50,776 bases of DNA from Chlorobi bacterium Chlorobi_1 (GCA_900299075.1 OMIK01000084.1:1-50776), one strand, 5' to 3'; shown: positions 1 through 9,959, counted from the stretch's first letter. Notes: a model not told the origin generated them from the letters alone. A program made the numbers and translations.

Positions 1-391
1 CCTGCGAGATGTCGAGCCCCGGAAGCGCCTCGAGCAGCACCTCGGACATGCGCTTGCCGCTCTTCAGCTCGATCCCCTTGGCGACATTGACGATGACCTT
101 GCCTTCAAGAGGCAGGCCGGCGAAGGCGGTTGCGGTCTCGCGAAGCGCCTGGGAGGGGACGGCCGTCACGACCATCTCGGCGGAAGCGACCGCATCCTCG
201 AGGCTTTCCACGACCCGGAGCGAGGCGGGGAATGGTATCCCCTTGAGGTAACGCTTGTTCTCCCGCTCCGCGGCGAGCGCGCGGGCGAACTCGGGGCGGT
301 GTGCCCACAGGAGCACCTCATGCCCTTTCGAGGCGAGCAGGATGGCGAGGGTGGTACCCCAGCTGCCGGCACCGAGGACGGAGATCTTCAT
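1..391 (-). CDS. gpsA: Glycerol-3-phosphate dehydrogenase [NAD(P)+], N-terminal part
   Basis: Makes sn-glycerol 3-phosphate from dihydroxyacetone phosphate for phospholipid synthesis in the cytoplasm. About 130 codons are present; the C-terminal catalytic domain lies beyond the window start. The protein begins [16 protein letters not shown], the dinucleotide-binding glycine motif (residues 7-12) of the GpsA family, and further on reads VNVAKGIE, also typical. The ATG at 391 follows the plsY stop by 16 bases on the same strand, so the two are probably co-transcribed. PlsY uses the product of this enzyme as its acceptor, so the pairing makes metabolic sense. Confidence 0.93.
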   Translation of the reverse strand, partial: MKISVLGAGSWGTTLAILLASKGHEVLLWAHRPEFARALAAERENKRYLKGIPFPASLRVVESLEDAVASAEMVVTAVPSQALRETATAFAGLPLEGKVIVNVAKGIELKSGKRMSEVLLEALPGLDISQ

Positions 392-407
392 GCGCAACGG
401 TCCTGCT

Positions 408-1115
408 TCAGGCCCGATGGCCGATGTTCAGGCGGTTTTCGGTTCCGGAGAGGAGCCGCCTGATGTTCGCCCGATGCGTCCAGATGATGGCTGCGGCCAC
501 GATGAGGCCGAAGATGAGGAGGTGGTAGTCGAGGCTGTCGTGCACGAACCAGCGGCCGCCGGGCAGCGACAGGTTGTAGTCCAGCCCGCTGCCGAGCTCG
601 AAGATGTACTTGCGGATCGCGATGATGATCGGGAAGGCGGCGGCGGCGAGGATCGACCCGACCGAAACGTACCTTGAGGTCCAGACGGCGAGCACGAACA
701 CGCCGATCACCATCAGCATGCTCACCGGGGCGACGCCGATCAGCATGCCCGCGGCGGTGCTGACCCCTTTGCCCCCCTTGAAGCCCGCGAAGACCGTGAA
801 GACATGGCCGATCACGGCGGCCATGCCGGCGACGAGGCTGAGGGCGACTTCATTCATATCGGGGAAAACGCCCGCCGGGTGCGCCTTGAAGTAGCCCACG
901 ACGTAGACCGCGGCAATGGTCCCCTTGACGATGTCGATCAGCGTCACGGCGAGGCCGGCCTTCCAGCCGAGCACCCTGAAGGCGTTGGTGCCGCCCGCGT
1001 TGCCGCTGCCGTATTCGCGGACGTCGATGCCCTTGAGCAGCCTGCCCGCGATGATGCTCGTCGGTATCGACCCGATGAGGTAGGAGACGATGATAATGGA
1101 GAGCAAGGTAAGCAT
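408..1115 (-). CDS. plsY: Acyl-phosphate:glycerol-3-phosphate acyltransferase PlsY
   Basis: Integral membrane enzyme that transfers an acyl group from acyl-phosphate to glycerol 3-phosphate, the first acylation in bacterial phospholipid synthesis. The 235-residue protein is highly hydrophobic with several membrane segments. It carries the three family motifs: SIPTS at 16-20, GSGNAGGTN at 36-44, and [18 protein letters not shown] at about 103-120. Length is slightly above the usual 195-220. It lies between purM (45 bases upstream) and gpsA (16 bases downstream) on the same strand, as the third gene of a likely lysC-purM-plsY-gpsA unit. Confidence 0.95.
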   Translation of the reverse strand: MLTLLSIIIVSYLIGSIPTSIIAGRLLKGIDVREYGSGNAGGTNAFRVLGWKAGLAVTLIDIVKGTIAAVYVVGYFKAHPAGVFPDMNEVALSLVAGMAAVIGHVFTVFAGFKGGKGVSTAAGMLIGVAPVSMLMVIGVFVLAVWTSRYVSVGSILAAAAFPIIIAIRKYIFELGSGLDYNLSLPGGRWFVHDSLDYHLLIFGLIVAAAIIWTHRANIRRLLSGTENRLNIGHRA

Positions 1116-1160
1116 ACGGTACCTGTCTTGATGGTGGATTCCAGCCCGCTCACCGGCGCG

Positions 1161-2156
<996 letters not shown>

Positions 2157-2186
2157 GCTAAGTTTAATCCTGTAAATATCCTGCCG

Positions 2187-2209
2187 TCCCTCAACGCCCT
2201 GCGGGCCTT
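2187..2209. repeat. 9-bp-spaced TCCCT/GCCCT/GCCTT array at the lysC stop
   Basis: Three related pentamers start exactly 9 bases apart at 2187, 2196 and 2205. The array spans the lysC stop codon, so the last lysC codons (ERPAGR) are part of it. The middle stretch reads CAACGCCCTGCG and nearly matches GAACGCCCTGCG in the array at the bioA stop (9928-9959). Function unknown. Confidence 0.45.
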
Positions 2210-3600
2210 TCGAAGATGGCGCAGTGCTCGCCCGAGAAGAACTCGCAGTGCAGGGCGTTGACCGCCTCCGCGACGTCGTGCTCCTCGACGACCACCCCGA
2301 CGTTGATCTCGGAGGCGCCCTGGGAGATCATCCGCAGGTTGACGTTCTTCAACGACCCGAAGATCCTGCCGGCCACCCCGCGCGACATGCGGAGGTTGTC
2401 GCCGACCACGCTGACCGTGGCCACCTTGTGCTCGAAATCGACCTCCCCGAGCTCCGAGAGCGCCTGGACGAGCGCATCGTTGACGCTCGCGTCGTCGATG
2501 GTCAGGGAGACCGAGACCTCGCTGGTGGAGATCATCTCGACCGAGATGCCGAAGCGTTCGAAGACCCCGAACAGCTCGTTCATGAACCCGTGGCGCCCGA
2601 GCATGCGGTTTGAGCGGACGTTCACGATCGCCTGCCCCTTCTTCACGGCGATCGACTTGACCAGCCCTTCGTAGCTCTTGCCCGAGAGGAGCGCCGGGTC
2701 GTCGGTGATGAGGGTGCCCTTCGAGTCGGGATGCCAGGTGTTGAGCACGTAGACCGGGATGTTCTTCTTCACCGCCGGGGCGATGGTGTCCGGATGCAGC
2801 ACCTTGGCGCCGAGGTAGGCCAGCTCGGCCGCCTCGGAGAAGGTCATGATACGGATGCTCCGGGCCTCCGGCACGAGGCGGGGATCGCAGGTCATCACGC
2901 CGTCGACGTCGGTCCAGATCTCGATGGAGTCGTCGTGCAGCCAGGCGCCGAGCAGCGCCGCGGAGAGGTCGGAGCCGCCCCTGCCGAGGGTGGTGGTCCT
3001 GCCCGCGGCAGTCGCGCCGATGTAGCCCTGCGTCACGACGACCGTCCCCGATGCCAGCACGGGCCTGACCAGCTCGGCGACCTTCGCCTCGCAGGTTTCG
3101 TCGATCGGGCGGGCGAAGCCGAAGTTGTCGTCGGTGATCATCACCCTGCGGACGTCGAGCCAGCGGCATGCGTGCCCCTGCTCGTTCATGGCCGCCGCGA
3201 AGACCGTGGTCGAAAGCAGTTCGCCGAAGGAGCAGAAGGTGTCCTTCGAGCGCTCGGTCAGCTCGCCGACGATCTCGATCCCCTTGACCAGCATCTCGAG
3301 GCGGGAGACGTACCCGTCGATCTTTTCGGCCAGCTCCGCCCGGAGCGCTTCGCTCGAGATCAGCTCGCCGACCAGGTCGACATGGTGCCTGCGGACCTCT
3401 TCAACCTTCGCCAGGGCCTCTTCGAGCCTTCCCGAGCCCGAGGCGTCGGCGATCTGGATGAGCTTGTTGGTGATGCCGCTGCAGGCGCTCAGCACGACGA
3501 GCGGCACGCCCGACTTGCGTTTTTCGGCGACGATGGCGATCGCCTGCCGCATGGCGCTTGCCGTGCCCACAGAGGTGCCGCCGAATTTCATGACTGCCAT
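2191..3600 (-). CDS. lysC: Aspartate kinase (monofunctional, with C-terminal ACT domains)
   Basis: Phosphorylates aspartate, the committed step to lysine, threonine, methionine and diaminopimelate. The 469-residue protein starts [12 protein letters not shown], the amino-acid kinase motif. The kinase domain continues to about residue 290, with GRGGSDLSA near the nucleotide site. The remaining C-terminal part has two ACT-like segments, so feedback inhibition by pathway amino acids is expected. No homoserine dehydrogenase domain follows. The length resembles the E. coli LysC/ThrA-type kinases more than the shorter Bacillus type. It is the first gene of the minus-strand unit and diverges from the NlpC/P60 gene. 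Confidence 0.95.
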   Translation of the reverse strand: MAVMKFGGTSVGTASAMRQAIAIVAEKRKSGVPLVVLSACSGITNKLIQIADASGSGRLEEALAKVEEVRRHHVDLVGELISSEALRAELAEKIDGYVSRLEMLVKGIEIVGELTERSKDTFCSFGELLSTTVFAAAMNEQGHACRWLDVRRVMITDDNFGFARPIDETCEAKVAELVRPVLASGTVVVTQGYIGATAAGRTTTLGRGGSDLSAALLGAWLHDDSIEIWTDVDGVMTCDPRLVPEARSIRIMTFSEAAELAYLGAKVLHPDTIAPAVKKNIPVYVLNTWHPDSKGTLITDDPALLSGKSYEGLVKSIAVKKGQAIVNVRSNRMLGRHGFMNELFGVFERFGISVEMISTSEVSVSLTIDDASVNDALVQALSELGEVDFEHKVATVSVVGDNLRMSRGVAGRIFGSLKNVNLRMISQGASEINVGVVVEEHDVAEAVNALHCEFFSGEHCAIFERPAGR

Positions 3601-3631
3601 AACTTCTTTCGAATGAATTGGTTTCGCGTCG

Positions 3632-3682
3632 TTTTCCTTCCGTTCCGGATTTCTTATACTGCGAAGTGGAGAGTTTCCTGAA
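3632..3682. promoter_or_regulatory. Overlapping divergent promoters for lysC and the NlpC/P60 gene
   Basis: On the plus strand TATACT (3655-3660) has a weak TTTTCC 17 bases upstream (3632-3637). On the minus strand TATAAG (3658-3653) has TTCAGG 18 bases upstream (3682-3677). The two -10 boxes share four bases, so two polymerases could not occupy them together. Prediction from box matching only; promoter consensus in this phylum is not well fixed. Confidence 0.35.
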
Positions 3683-3711
3683 CCCTGAAGGTCGGGCTCC
3701 CGGCCGCCCCC

Positions 3712-4326
3712 ATGAACGCGATACCCAGTGCCGTGCCGCCGCTGGCAGCGAAGCTGCGGAGGTACGGAAAAACCGCCATACTGCTCCTCCTCCCGGGCAT
3801 CCTGCTGTCGCTCGGGGCCTGCCAGAGCACGCGCCCCCTCTCCGATCGCATGGAGAGCAAATATAGTCTAAAAAAGAGAAAAACATACATCTCCTGCACC
3901 CGTCCGGAGGGGCTCTCCGGCTGTCCGCTGCCGGTTCGGGTCACGGAGGGCTCATGGCACCGGATGCTCAACTGGGTCGAGGCTGCGAAGGGCACGAAGT
4001 ACCGTTTCGGCGGCACGGTTCCCGACGGGTTCGACTGCTCGGGGTTCGTGCAGTACCTCTATGGCCTCTCCTTCCAGATGCAGCTTCCCCGGACCTCGGG
4101 CGAGCTGGCGATGCTCGGCACGGTAGTCCCCCGCAGGGAGCTGCGGCGGGGCGACCTGGTCTTCTTCAGCTCGGGGGGGGAGGCCGTCGACCACGTCGGC
4201 GTGTTCCTCGGCGACGGGCGCTTCGCCCACTCGGCCTCGAAGACTGGGGTGATCGTCAGCTCGCTCCGGCAGGCGTGGTACGAAACGCACTTCTGCTTCG
4301 GCACGAGGGTGATCCGGGTCGATTGA
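3712..4326 (+). CDS. NlpC/P60-family lipoprotein (cell-wall peptidase)
   Basis: Probable peptidoglycan endopeptidase anchored in the outer membrane. The 204-residue protein has a basic N-terminus, a hydrophobic stretch (21-34) and lipobox LGAC with lipidated Cys37. The NlpC/P60 domain covers about 85-204. The catalytic Cys109 sits in FDCSGFV, His161 in [11 protein letters not shown] and His173 in FAHSA, giving a complete Cys-His-His set. No clear Shine-Dalgarno precedes the ATG. A single catalytic domain without SH3 or LysM repeats suggests a small Spr/MepS-like hydrolase. It is the first plus-strand gene, followed 64 bases later by prmA. Confidence 0.85.
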   Translation: MNAIPSAVPPLAAKLRRYGKTAILLLLPGILLSLGACQSTRPLSDRMESKYSLKKRKTYISCTRPEGLSGCPLPVRVTEGSWHRMLNWVEAAKGTKYRFGGTVPDGFDCSGFVQYLYGLSFQMQLPRTSGELAMLGTVVPRRELRRGDLVFFSSGGEAVDHVGVFLGDGRFAHSASKTGVIVSSLRQAWYETHFCFGTRVIRVD

Positions 4327-4390
4327 GCGTTTATTCGTATCTTCCACACCAGGACAGGACAAACCGAAACCCACAAGAGACCCCGCCGCA

Positions 4391-5260
4391 ATGCAGCCGC
4401 CGAAGACCCACAACCACATAGAACTGTCGTTCGAGATCGATAGCGACCTCTACGAACTCTATATCGCCGTGCTTTCGCAGGAGGGCATCGAATATTTCCT
4501 CGAGGAGGATCGCAAGCTCCTCGCCTACCTCCCCGAAGAGGCCTGGAACCCGGAGAAGGAGGCGCGTATCCGGACGGTGCTCCTCGAGACCTTCGGGGCA
4601 GTCCCGCGCCACACCGCCGTATTCATGGCGGACAGGAACTGGAATGCCGAGTGGGAGGCCCACCTCAAGCCGGTGGAGGTCTCCGACCGCTTCCTGATCG
4701 TGCAGCACCAGAAGGAGTACGAATCGAAACCGGGCCAGATCGTCATCGAGATCAACCCCAAGATGTCCTTCGGCACCGGCTACCACGCCACCACGCGCCT
4801 GATGCTCCGCCAGATGGAAGAGATCGGCCTCGCCGACCGGAAGATCATGGACATCGGCACCGGCACCGGCGTGCTGGCCATCGCCGCCCGCAAGCTCGGC
4901 AACCGGAACCCGATTCTGGCGTTCGACAACAATGCCTGGGCAGCGGAGAACGCCCTCGAGAACGTCGTGGAGAACGGGGTGGCCGACATCCGCGTCGAGC
5001 TGCTCGACGCCGAGGAGGAGCTTGCCGCGAACCTCGAGGAGGGGTACGACTTCATCCTGGCCAACATCAACAAGAACGTCATCGACCGTATCCTGCCGGT
5101 GATCCGCAAGCATGCGCCGAAGGCGGAGGTGCTGATCTCCGGGGTGCTGGTGTACGACGAGCCGTGGCTGAAGAAGCTGCTCAAGCGCCTGGGGTACGCA
5201 GCAAGGAAGAGCATCTACGAGGAGGAGTGGCTCTCCTGCCTGGTCGAACCGAAAAACTGA
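4391..5260 (+). CDS. prmA: Ribosomal protein L11 methyltransferase
   Basis: Adds methyl groups to ribosomal protein L11 using S-adenosylmethionine. The 289-residue protein has the N-terminal substrate-recognition region (about 1-100), the PrmA linker motif MSFGTGYHATT (125-135), the SAM-binding motif DIGTGTGVLAIAA (154-166), and FILANINKNV as the usual NPP-like catalytic loop. Length matches the family. The stop is 8 bases before the phosphatase start, so the two genes are likely co-transcribed. Confidence 0.93.
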   Translation: MQPPKTHNHIELSFEIDSDLYELYIAVLSQEGIEYFLEEDRKLLAYLPEEAWNPEKEARIRTVLLETFGAVPRHTAVFMADRNWNAEWEAHLKPVEVSDRFLIVQHQKEYESKPGQIVIEINPKMSFGTGYHATTRLMLRQMEEIGLADRKIMDIGTGTGVLAIAARKLGNRNPILAFDNNAWAAENALENVVENGVADIRVELLDAEEELAANLEEGYDFILANINKNVIDRILPVIRKHAPKAEVLISGVLVYDEPWLKKLLKRLGYAARKSIYEEEWLSCLVEPKN

Positions 5261-5268
5261 GCGGCACC

Positions 5269-6204
5269 ATGCAGAGGACCGCATGCATCGACGTGGGCAC
5301 CAACACCGCCCTGCTCCTGGTGGCCGACCTCGACCCCGCCACAGGGAGGATCATTCCGGTCGAACACCGGCAGGCGATCGTCCGGCTCGGGCAGAACGTC
5401 GACGAGCGGCGGCTCATCTGCAGGGAGGCCGTCGACCGGCTCGTCGCCTGCATGGGGGAGTACGCCTCACTGTGCCGCAGCCTCGGGGTGGAGCGGATCA
5501 TCGCGGCCGGCACCAGCGCCCTGCGCGACGCTGCGAACCGTGACGAGGTGGTCGGCGAGGTGCTGCGGGAGACCGGCATCGGACTCCGCTGCATCAGCGG
5601 CGTCGAGGAGGCGAAGCTCACCTTCATCGGCGCCGTGGCCGGCATGGCGGAGGTGCCGGACCCCTTCACGGTGATCGACATCGGCGGAGGAAGCACCGAG
5701 ATCATCACGGGAACCACCGCTGCCGTGGAGCGCTCGGTGAGCCTCGACATCGGCTCGGTCAGGCTGACCGAGCGCTTCTTCACCTCGCTGCCGCCCGCTC
5801 CCGGCGAGTTCGAGGCCGCCCGCGAGGAGATCGGCCGCATCCTGTCGAAAAACCTGCCAGCCTTCTCCGCCTCGGGCCAGGAGCTCTTCGGCGTGGCCGG
5901 CACCCTCACCACCATCGCCCAGCTCTGCATGGGTGACCGCCATTTCGACCCGGAGAGGGTCCAGGGGTACCGGATCAGCTTCCGGCAGGTGCAGCGCATC
6001 CTCGAAGAGCTGCGTGCCCTGGAGCTGCCCGAGGTCGTCGCCCTCGGCATCCCCGAAGGGAGGGCCGACGTCATCCTGACGGGCACCCTCATCCTGCACG
6101 AGTTCATGCGCCTGCTCGGCGCCGACAGCGTGACCGTCAGCATCCAGGGGCTGCGCTTCGGCATGGCCCTGAAAGAGCTGAACCGGTTGCGGGAGGAATC
6201 CTAA
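5269..6204 (+). CDS. Exopolyphosphatase / pppGpp phosphatase family (Ppx/GppA)
   Basis: Predicted to hydrolyse polyphosphate ends or pppGpp. The 311-residue protein begins MQRTACIDVGTNTALLLVAD, the phosphate-1 loop of the sugar kinase/HSP70/actin fold, followed by GTSALRDAANR (81-91), a glutamate pair in GVEEAK (112-115) and DIGGGSTE (137-144). It has only the two ASKHA domains and no C-terminal HD domain, which fits the short Ppx2/GppA class. A longer reading frame opens upstream inside prmA, but the ATG at 5269 gives the conserved N-terminus. The stop overlaps that of the convergent gene at 6201. Confidence 0.88.
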   Translation: MQRTACIDVGTNTALLLVADLDPATGRIIPVEHRQAIVRLGQNVDERRLICREAVDRLVACMGEYASLCRSLGVERIIAAGTSALRDAANRDEVVGEVLRETGIGLRCISGVEEAKLTFIGAVAGMAEVPDPFTVIDIGGGSTEIITGTTAAVERSVSLDIGSVRLTERFFTSLPPAPGEFEAAREEIGRILSKNLPAFSASGQELFGVAGTLTTIAQLCMGDRHFDPERVQGYRISFRQVQRILEELRALELPEVVALGIPEGRADVILTGTLILHEFMRLLGADSVTVSIQGLRFGMALKELNRLREES

Positions 6205-7406
6205 GGCTTCCGGCACACCACACACACCAGCGCGCCGGAACCATCCTTCGTAAAAAAAAGGAACCATTCGCTGCTCTCGCGGAGCCGGAACTGCTTGCGG
6301 AGCTGCTCGGGGGAGAGCGGGAAGTCGCGGCGCTGGATGGCCGCCCCCGCCACGCCCAGCCGGGAAAGCCCGGTTTTCAGGGTTTTCGGGTGGTAGGGCA
6401 GGCTGGCCTCGACCCGGAAGCTCCGGCCAGGAAAGTTTTCGGCGTACCGCTCCGAGGTGAGGTAGTCGACCGTTCCGTTCAGGAATTCGAGCCCCAGCCG
6501 CTTCGCCAGCTCAGCCGCCAGCCGCGCCCTGATGATGGCCGCATCAGGCTCGTAGAACCAGCGTCCGGGGGCTGCGGCGACACGCCGCCCAGGTTGCTCT
6601 CCCCCCGAAGACGAGATCATGAACTCCCCATGCGCCTCGTCGAGGCAGGCCGCGGTGACCGACGGCGCCAAGCCGGCCGGATGCCTCCGGTCGAGCAGCA
6701 GCAGGGTCTCCTTGCACTCACCCCCGACCGACACCACCACCACAGAAGCAAGCGACGGCAGCTTCGCCTGCAGCCCGGAGGTCTCGAGGGCAGGTGAGGC
6801 CTTGATGCAGGCCTTCGGGGCTTTCCGGAGCATCGTATCGTGCAGCGACACCACGTCCGGGCTCGTCGCCTCGAGGCCTACGGAGCGCCCGCCCTCCTCG
6901 CGGCGCGCCGGATCGACGTAGACCCAGTCGAAGGAGCCGTCCGGGAAGCCGCCGAGCAGCTCCGCGCCGTCACCCACCAGCGCCTCGACGTTCCGGACGC
7001 CCAGCACGTTGCGGTTGTGGGCCGATATCCCGGAAAGCACCGGATCCCGCTCGCAGGCGACGACACGCCCGAACCTGCGGGCCAGGAAGAGGTCGTCGAT
7101 GCCGAGGCCGCCGGTCAGGTCGAGGAGGCTTCGCCCCTCCATGAGGCCCGCCTTCCATTCGGCGGCGCGTTCGCCCGAAGCCTGTTCGAGGGAGAGGGTG
7201 GTGTAGAGCAGGGGGTGGCGGGAGAGCGAGGGGAGCTTTCGGGCGGCCTTCCGGCGGCAAGCGATCTGCTCGGCCATCGCGCGCACCGGCAGCTCATTCC
7301 GGCCATGGAACTTCATGGCGAATGCCGCGGGGTCTTCGTGGGCATGGGCCTCGATCAGGGAGAGTACCGAGGGATCAAGCAGGGCCTGGAGCTCTTCAGA
7401 AGTCAT
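6201..7406 (-). CDS. Class I SAM-dependent methyltransferase-like protein (THUMP-like C-terminus)
   Basis: Putative methyltransferase of unknown substrate, 401 residues. A Rossmann SAM site is visible as LLDLTGGLGIDD (94-105), an acidic strand end in VVACERDPVL (115-124), and a catalytic-type loop DWVYVDPARR (160-169). The DPARR motif is found in a group of uncharacterised bacterial methyltransferases with a C-terminal THUMP-like region. The frame opens upstream to 7574, but that extension translates the 9-bp repeat (tyrosine/proline-rich) and is not plausible protein. The ATG at 7406 gives MTSEELQALLDP. Its TAG stop overlaps the TAA of the convergent phosphatase gene. Confidence 0.75.
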   Translation of the reverse strand: MTSEELQALLDPSVLSLIEAHAHEDPAAFAMKFHGRNELPVRAMAEQIACRRKAARKLPSLSRHPLLYTTLSLEQASGERAAEWKAGLMEGRSLLDLTGGLGIDDLFLARRFGRVVACERDPVLSGISAHNRNVLGVRNVEALVGDGAELLGGFPDGSFDWVYVDPARREEGGRSVGLEATSPDVVSLHDTMLRKAPKACIKASPALETSGLQAKLPSLASVVVVSVGGECKETLLLLDRRHPAGLAPSVTAACLDEAHGEFMISSSGGEQPGRRVAAAPGRWFYEPDAAIIRARLAAELAKRLGLEFLNGTVDYLTSERYAENFPGRSFRVEASLPYHPKTLKTGLSRLGVAGAAIQRRDFPLSPEQLRKQFRLRESSEWFLFFTKDGSGALVCVVCRKP

Positions 7407-7415
7407 TGAGGAATA

Positions 7416-7526
7416 GGGACTACAGGGACGATAGGGACCATAGGGACAATAAAGGGATTTTAGGCTGGGGACAGAACCGATCTTCGTATCTTTTCCTTGA
7501 AGTCCTTGTTGACCCTGATCTCTTTT
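7416..7526. repeat. Facing 9-bp-spaced arrays: GGGAC x4, then CCTT x4
   Basis: GGGAC starts at 7416, 7425, 7434 and 7443, exactly 9 bases apart, with units of the form GGGACNATA. About 48 bases later, pyrimidine units (CCTT, CCTT, CCCT, CTTT) start at 7495, 7504, 7513 and 7522, again 9 apart. The two sides are roughly complementary and could fold into a long imperfect hairpin. The element fills the space between the methyltransferase start and the broken four-helix-bundle gene (7549). Confidence 0.55.
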
Positions 7527-7548
7527 CCCCCACAATATCGGAGTTATC

Positions 7549-8106
7549 ATGGCTACCGACGGCTTCGTCCCCAAGCACGGCGGTTATCGTAACCTGCTCT
7601 CTTACCGGAAGGCGGAGATCTTCTAGGATGCCACTGTCTATTTTACCGCCCGGTTTTTCAACCGTTACGATCGTACGATAGACCAGATGGTTCAGGCTGC
7701 CCGCTCGGAAAAACAGAACATCATCGAAGGCAGCATGGCATCAGCCACGTCGAAAGAGACCGAGGTGAAATTGACGAACGTCGCCAGGGCAAGCCTTGAA
7801 GAGCTGCTGGAGGATTTCCGGGATTTTCTCCGCGTACACCACTATGCCGAATGGAGCCCATCCCACCCCTTCGCCCTCCGGCTCAGGGAGATCAACCGCC
7901 TGCCGGATGCGGATTACGAGAGCTTTCGCAAAGGTATCGAGCACGAGGATCCGGAGATCTCCGCCAATGTCATTATCGGACTGATCAAGGTCTGCAGTTT
8001 TCTGCTCTCACGGCAGATCCACAGGATTGAACAAGATTTTCTTGAAGAGGGAGGCATTCGTGAGCGTATGAGCAAAGCCAGAATACGCCGAAGGAAACAA
8101 CAATAG
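7549..8106 (+). pseudogene. Four-helix-bundle protein (suffix-domain type), interrupted by in-frame TAG
   Basis: The ATG at 7549 has GGAG 6 bases upstream and opens MATDGFVPKHGGYRNLLSYR. Codon 26 (7624-7626) is TAG, and the same frame then continues without a break to TAA at 8106, with DQMVQAARSEKQNIIEGSMA and NVARASLEELLEDFRDFLR. These are hallmarks of small four-helix-bundle proteins (23S rRNA intervening-sequence protein relatives) with a suffix domain. The residue lost is probably a tyrosine, one base away from TAG. The full frame would encode 185 codons. Translation could restart at ATG 7687, giving 139 residues without helix 1. Function of the family is unknown. It may be a recent pseudogene, a sequencing error or a read-through case. 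Confidence 0.75.
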
Positions 8107-8136
8107 GGAGAACCCGAGCCGCGCCACCCCCTTCAG

Positions 8137-8168
8137 CCCCTGCTGTCCTTAAGGTCCCTCAACTCCCT
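8137..8168. repeat. 9-bp-spaced CCCCT/TCCTT/TCCCT/TCCCT array at the acyl-CoA ligase stop
   Basis: Four pentamers start at 8137, 8146, 8155 and 8164, each 9 bases apart. The last copy lies inside the final codons of the acyl-CoA ligase (stop 8161-8159). A lone AGGGAG at 8105-8110 sits just upstream in the opposite sense, at the stop of the four-helix-bundle gene. Confidence 0.45.
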
Positions 8169-9850
8169 TTTCCGTTATGCTCCTCCACCAGCTGGCGGCG
8201 GAGGACCTTGCCGATATGCGATTTCGGCAGGGCTTCGCGGAACTCGACGTGGTTCGGCACCTTGTAGGCGGCGAGATCCTTGCGGCAAAGCTCCTGCACC
8301 TCGCCAACCGAAAGTTCGCACCCCTGCCGCAGTACCACCCATGCCTTGACCGCCTCGCCCTTCCGGTCGTCGGGTACGCCCGCGACGCCGACCTCGAGCA
8401 CCGACGGGTGCGTCGAGATGACCTCCTCGACCTCGCGCGGCCAGACCTGGAAGCCGCTCGGTTTGATCAGGTCCTTCTTGCGGTCCACGATGAAGAGGAA
8501 ACCGTCCTCGTCGAGGTAGCCGAGGTCGCCCGTATGAAGCCAGCCGTCGCGGAGCATCCCCTCGGTCTCGGCCGGGTTGTTCCAGTACCCCTCCATGAGC
8601 TGGGGGGCCTGGAGCAGCACCTCGCCGACCACCCCCGGCTCCAGCAGGAGGCGGCTGTCGTCGGCATCGACGATGCGGACGTCGACATCGGGGCCAGGGA
8701 CGCCCACCGCACCGTTCTTCCGGGTGCCGAGCACCGGGGTGCAGACCGAGGCGAGCATCGACTCGGTCATCCCGTAGGCCTCGATGATCTGCGCGCCGGT
8801 CATCGACTCGAAGCGCTGCCGGGTCTCGAGGTGCAGCGGCGACGCACCCGAGACGATCAGCTTGAGCGATTTGAGCAACGCATGGTCCTTCTGCAGCTTC
8901 GGATGGGCGGCCAGGGCGTTGAAGAGCGTCGGCACGCCCGGAAGCACCGCCGGCCTCACCGATTTTATCAGGTTGAGCAACCCGTCGATATCCTTGGGAT
9001 TGGGCACGAGGATGAGCGGGTAGTTCCTGACCAGGCCGGCGGTCATGATGCCGAGCTGGCCGTAGACGTGGAACAGCGGCATGTTGAGGATGATGCTGTC
9101 CTCGCGGCTCGAGAGCACCACGCCGAACCACCTGCTGAGCTGCATGCCGGAGATGACCATCGCCTGGTGCCGGCCGATAGCGCACTTGGGCTTTCCGGTC
9201 GTGCCGCCTGAGAACATGAAGACGGCGGGGTCGTCATGGGAGACCCTGATCCCGGCAGGGGATCTTCCCGCGTGGGCAGCGATCATCGCCTGCATCCCGA
9301 AGTCTCCGGGAAGCAACTGGGCCCGGTGCCCCTCCTTCGCCTCCTTGAGGAGGGTGAAGAGCACGCGCTTGACCGAAGGAAGGTACTCCTTGATGTTCGA
9401 TACGACCACCCGTTTCAGCGGGGTGTTCCCCCTTGCCTCGCACACCTTTCCGTAGAAGAGCGAGAGCACCACCGCGGTCTCTGCGCCGCACTCGGAGATG
9501 GCGTACTCGAGCTCGTGGCCGGTGTAGAGCGGATTGATCGGCACCACTACGCCGCCCGCTTTCCAGATGCCGAACTCGGCGATCACCATCTGGGGCGAGT
9601 TGGGCATCACGATCACGACGCGGTCCCCCTTGCGGACGCCCGCGGCCACGAGGGCAGAGGCGAAGGCGCTGCTCTGTTCGTCAAGCTGGCGGTAGGTGAT
9701 CGTCGATCCCTGGAAGAGGAGGGCAGGATCGTCGCCGCGCCCCGACTTCACGGTTTCACGGAGCACATCGATGAGCGTGTGCTCGGGATAGGGCCTCAGC
9801 GAGCGCGGCACGCCCTCGTCGTAATGAGTGAACCAGGGTCGGTCGGTCAT
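8159..9850 (-). CDS. Long-chain fatty acid--CoA ligase (AMP-binding)
   Basis: Activates a carboxylic acid, probably a fatty acid, to its CoA thioester through an acyl-adenylate. The 563-residue protein has the AMP-binding P-loop as FMFSGGTTGKPK (211-222), IIEAYGMTES, the GWLHTGDLGYLDEDGF hinge region, and the C-terminal catalytic lysine near LPKSHIGKVLRR. Length suits FadD/LcfA. The frame is open to 10006, but the conserved protein starts at MTDRPWFTHYDEG (ATG 9850), without a clear ribosome site. It lies 109 bases after bioA, separated by a facing 9-bp array, so it may or may not belong to the biotin transcript. Confidence 0.88.
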   Translation of the reverse strand: MTDRPWFTHYDEGVPRSLRPYPEHTLIDVLRETVKSGRGDDPALLFQGSTITYRQLDEQSSAFASALVAAGVRKGDRVVIVMPNSPQMVIAEFGIWKAGGVVVPINPLYTGHELEYAISECGAETAVVLSLFYGKVCEARGNTPLKRVVVSNIKEYLPSVKRVLFTLLKEAKEGHRAQLLPGDFGMQAMIAAHAGRSPAGIRVSHDDPAVFMFSGGTTGKPKCAIGRHQAMVISGMQLSRWFGVVLSSREDSIILNMPLFHVYGQLGIMTAGLVRNYPLILVPNPKDIDGLLNLIKSVRPAVLPGVPTLFNALAAHPKLQKDHALLKSLKLIVSGASPLHLETRQRFESMTGAQIIEAYGMTESMLASVCTPVLGTRKNGAVGVPGPDVDVRIVDADDSRLLLEPGVVGEVLLQAPQLMEGYWNNPAETEGMLRDGWLHTGDLGYLDEDGFLFIVDRKKDLIKPSGFQVWPREVEEVISTHPSVLEVGVAGVPDDRKGEAVKAWVVLRQGCELSVGEVQELCRKDLAAYKVPNHVEFREALPKSHIGKVLRRQLVEEHNGKGS

Positions 9851-9872
9851 AAGCAGGAAAGAGAAGTACTGA

Positions 9873-9959
9873 ACGGGCAACAAGGAGCTTAAGGAGATAA
9901 GGGAATATAGCCTTATTCCTCCTGTTGTCCTTGCTGTCACTGAACGCCCTGCGCTCCTT
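9873..9959. repeat. Facing 9-bp-spaced arrays between bioA and the acyl-CoA ligase
   Basis: AAGGAG starts at 9882 and 9891 and AGGGAA at 9900, with a weaker ACGGGC at 9873. Then TCCTT (9928), TCACT (9937), GCCCT (9946) and TCCTT (9955) follow at exact 9-base steps up to the bioA stop codon. The centre, AAGGAGATAAGG near 9891 against CCTTATTCCTCC near 9911, can pair in a hairpin. It could act as a terminator or mRNA-stability element between the two genes, though no uridine run follows. Confidence 0.55.

Noticed and set aside
3601-3711. Lysine riboswitch before lysC
   Set aside because: Only about 110 bases are available and the conserved L-box core is absent.
7416-7526. CRISPR array
   Set aside because: Units are 9 bases with no spacers of uniform length, and no cas genes are in the window.
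7407-7574. N-terminal extension of the methyltransferase-like protein
   Set aside because: The extra residues translate the GGGAC repeat (Tyr-Gly-Pro-Tyr-type) and overlap the region upstream of the next gene; the start at 7406 is natural.
9873-9959. Insertion-sequence remnant or mobile-element end
   Set aside because: No transposase fragment or target-site duplication is visible; the pattern is explained by 9-bp periodicity.
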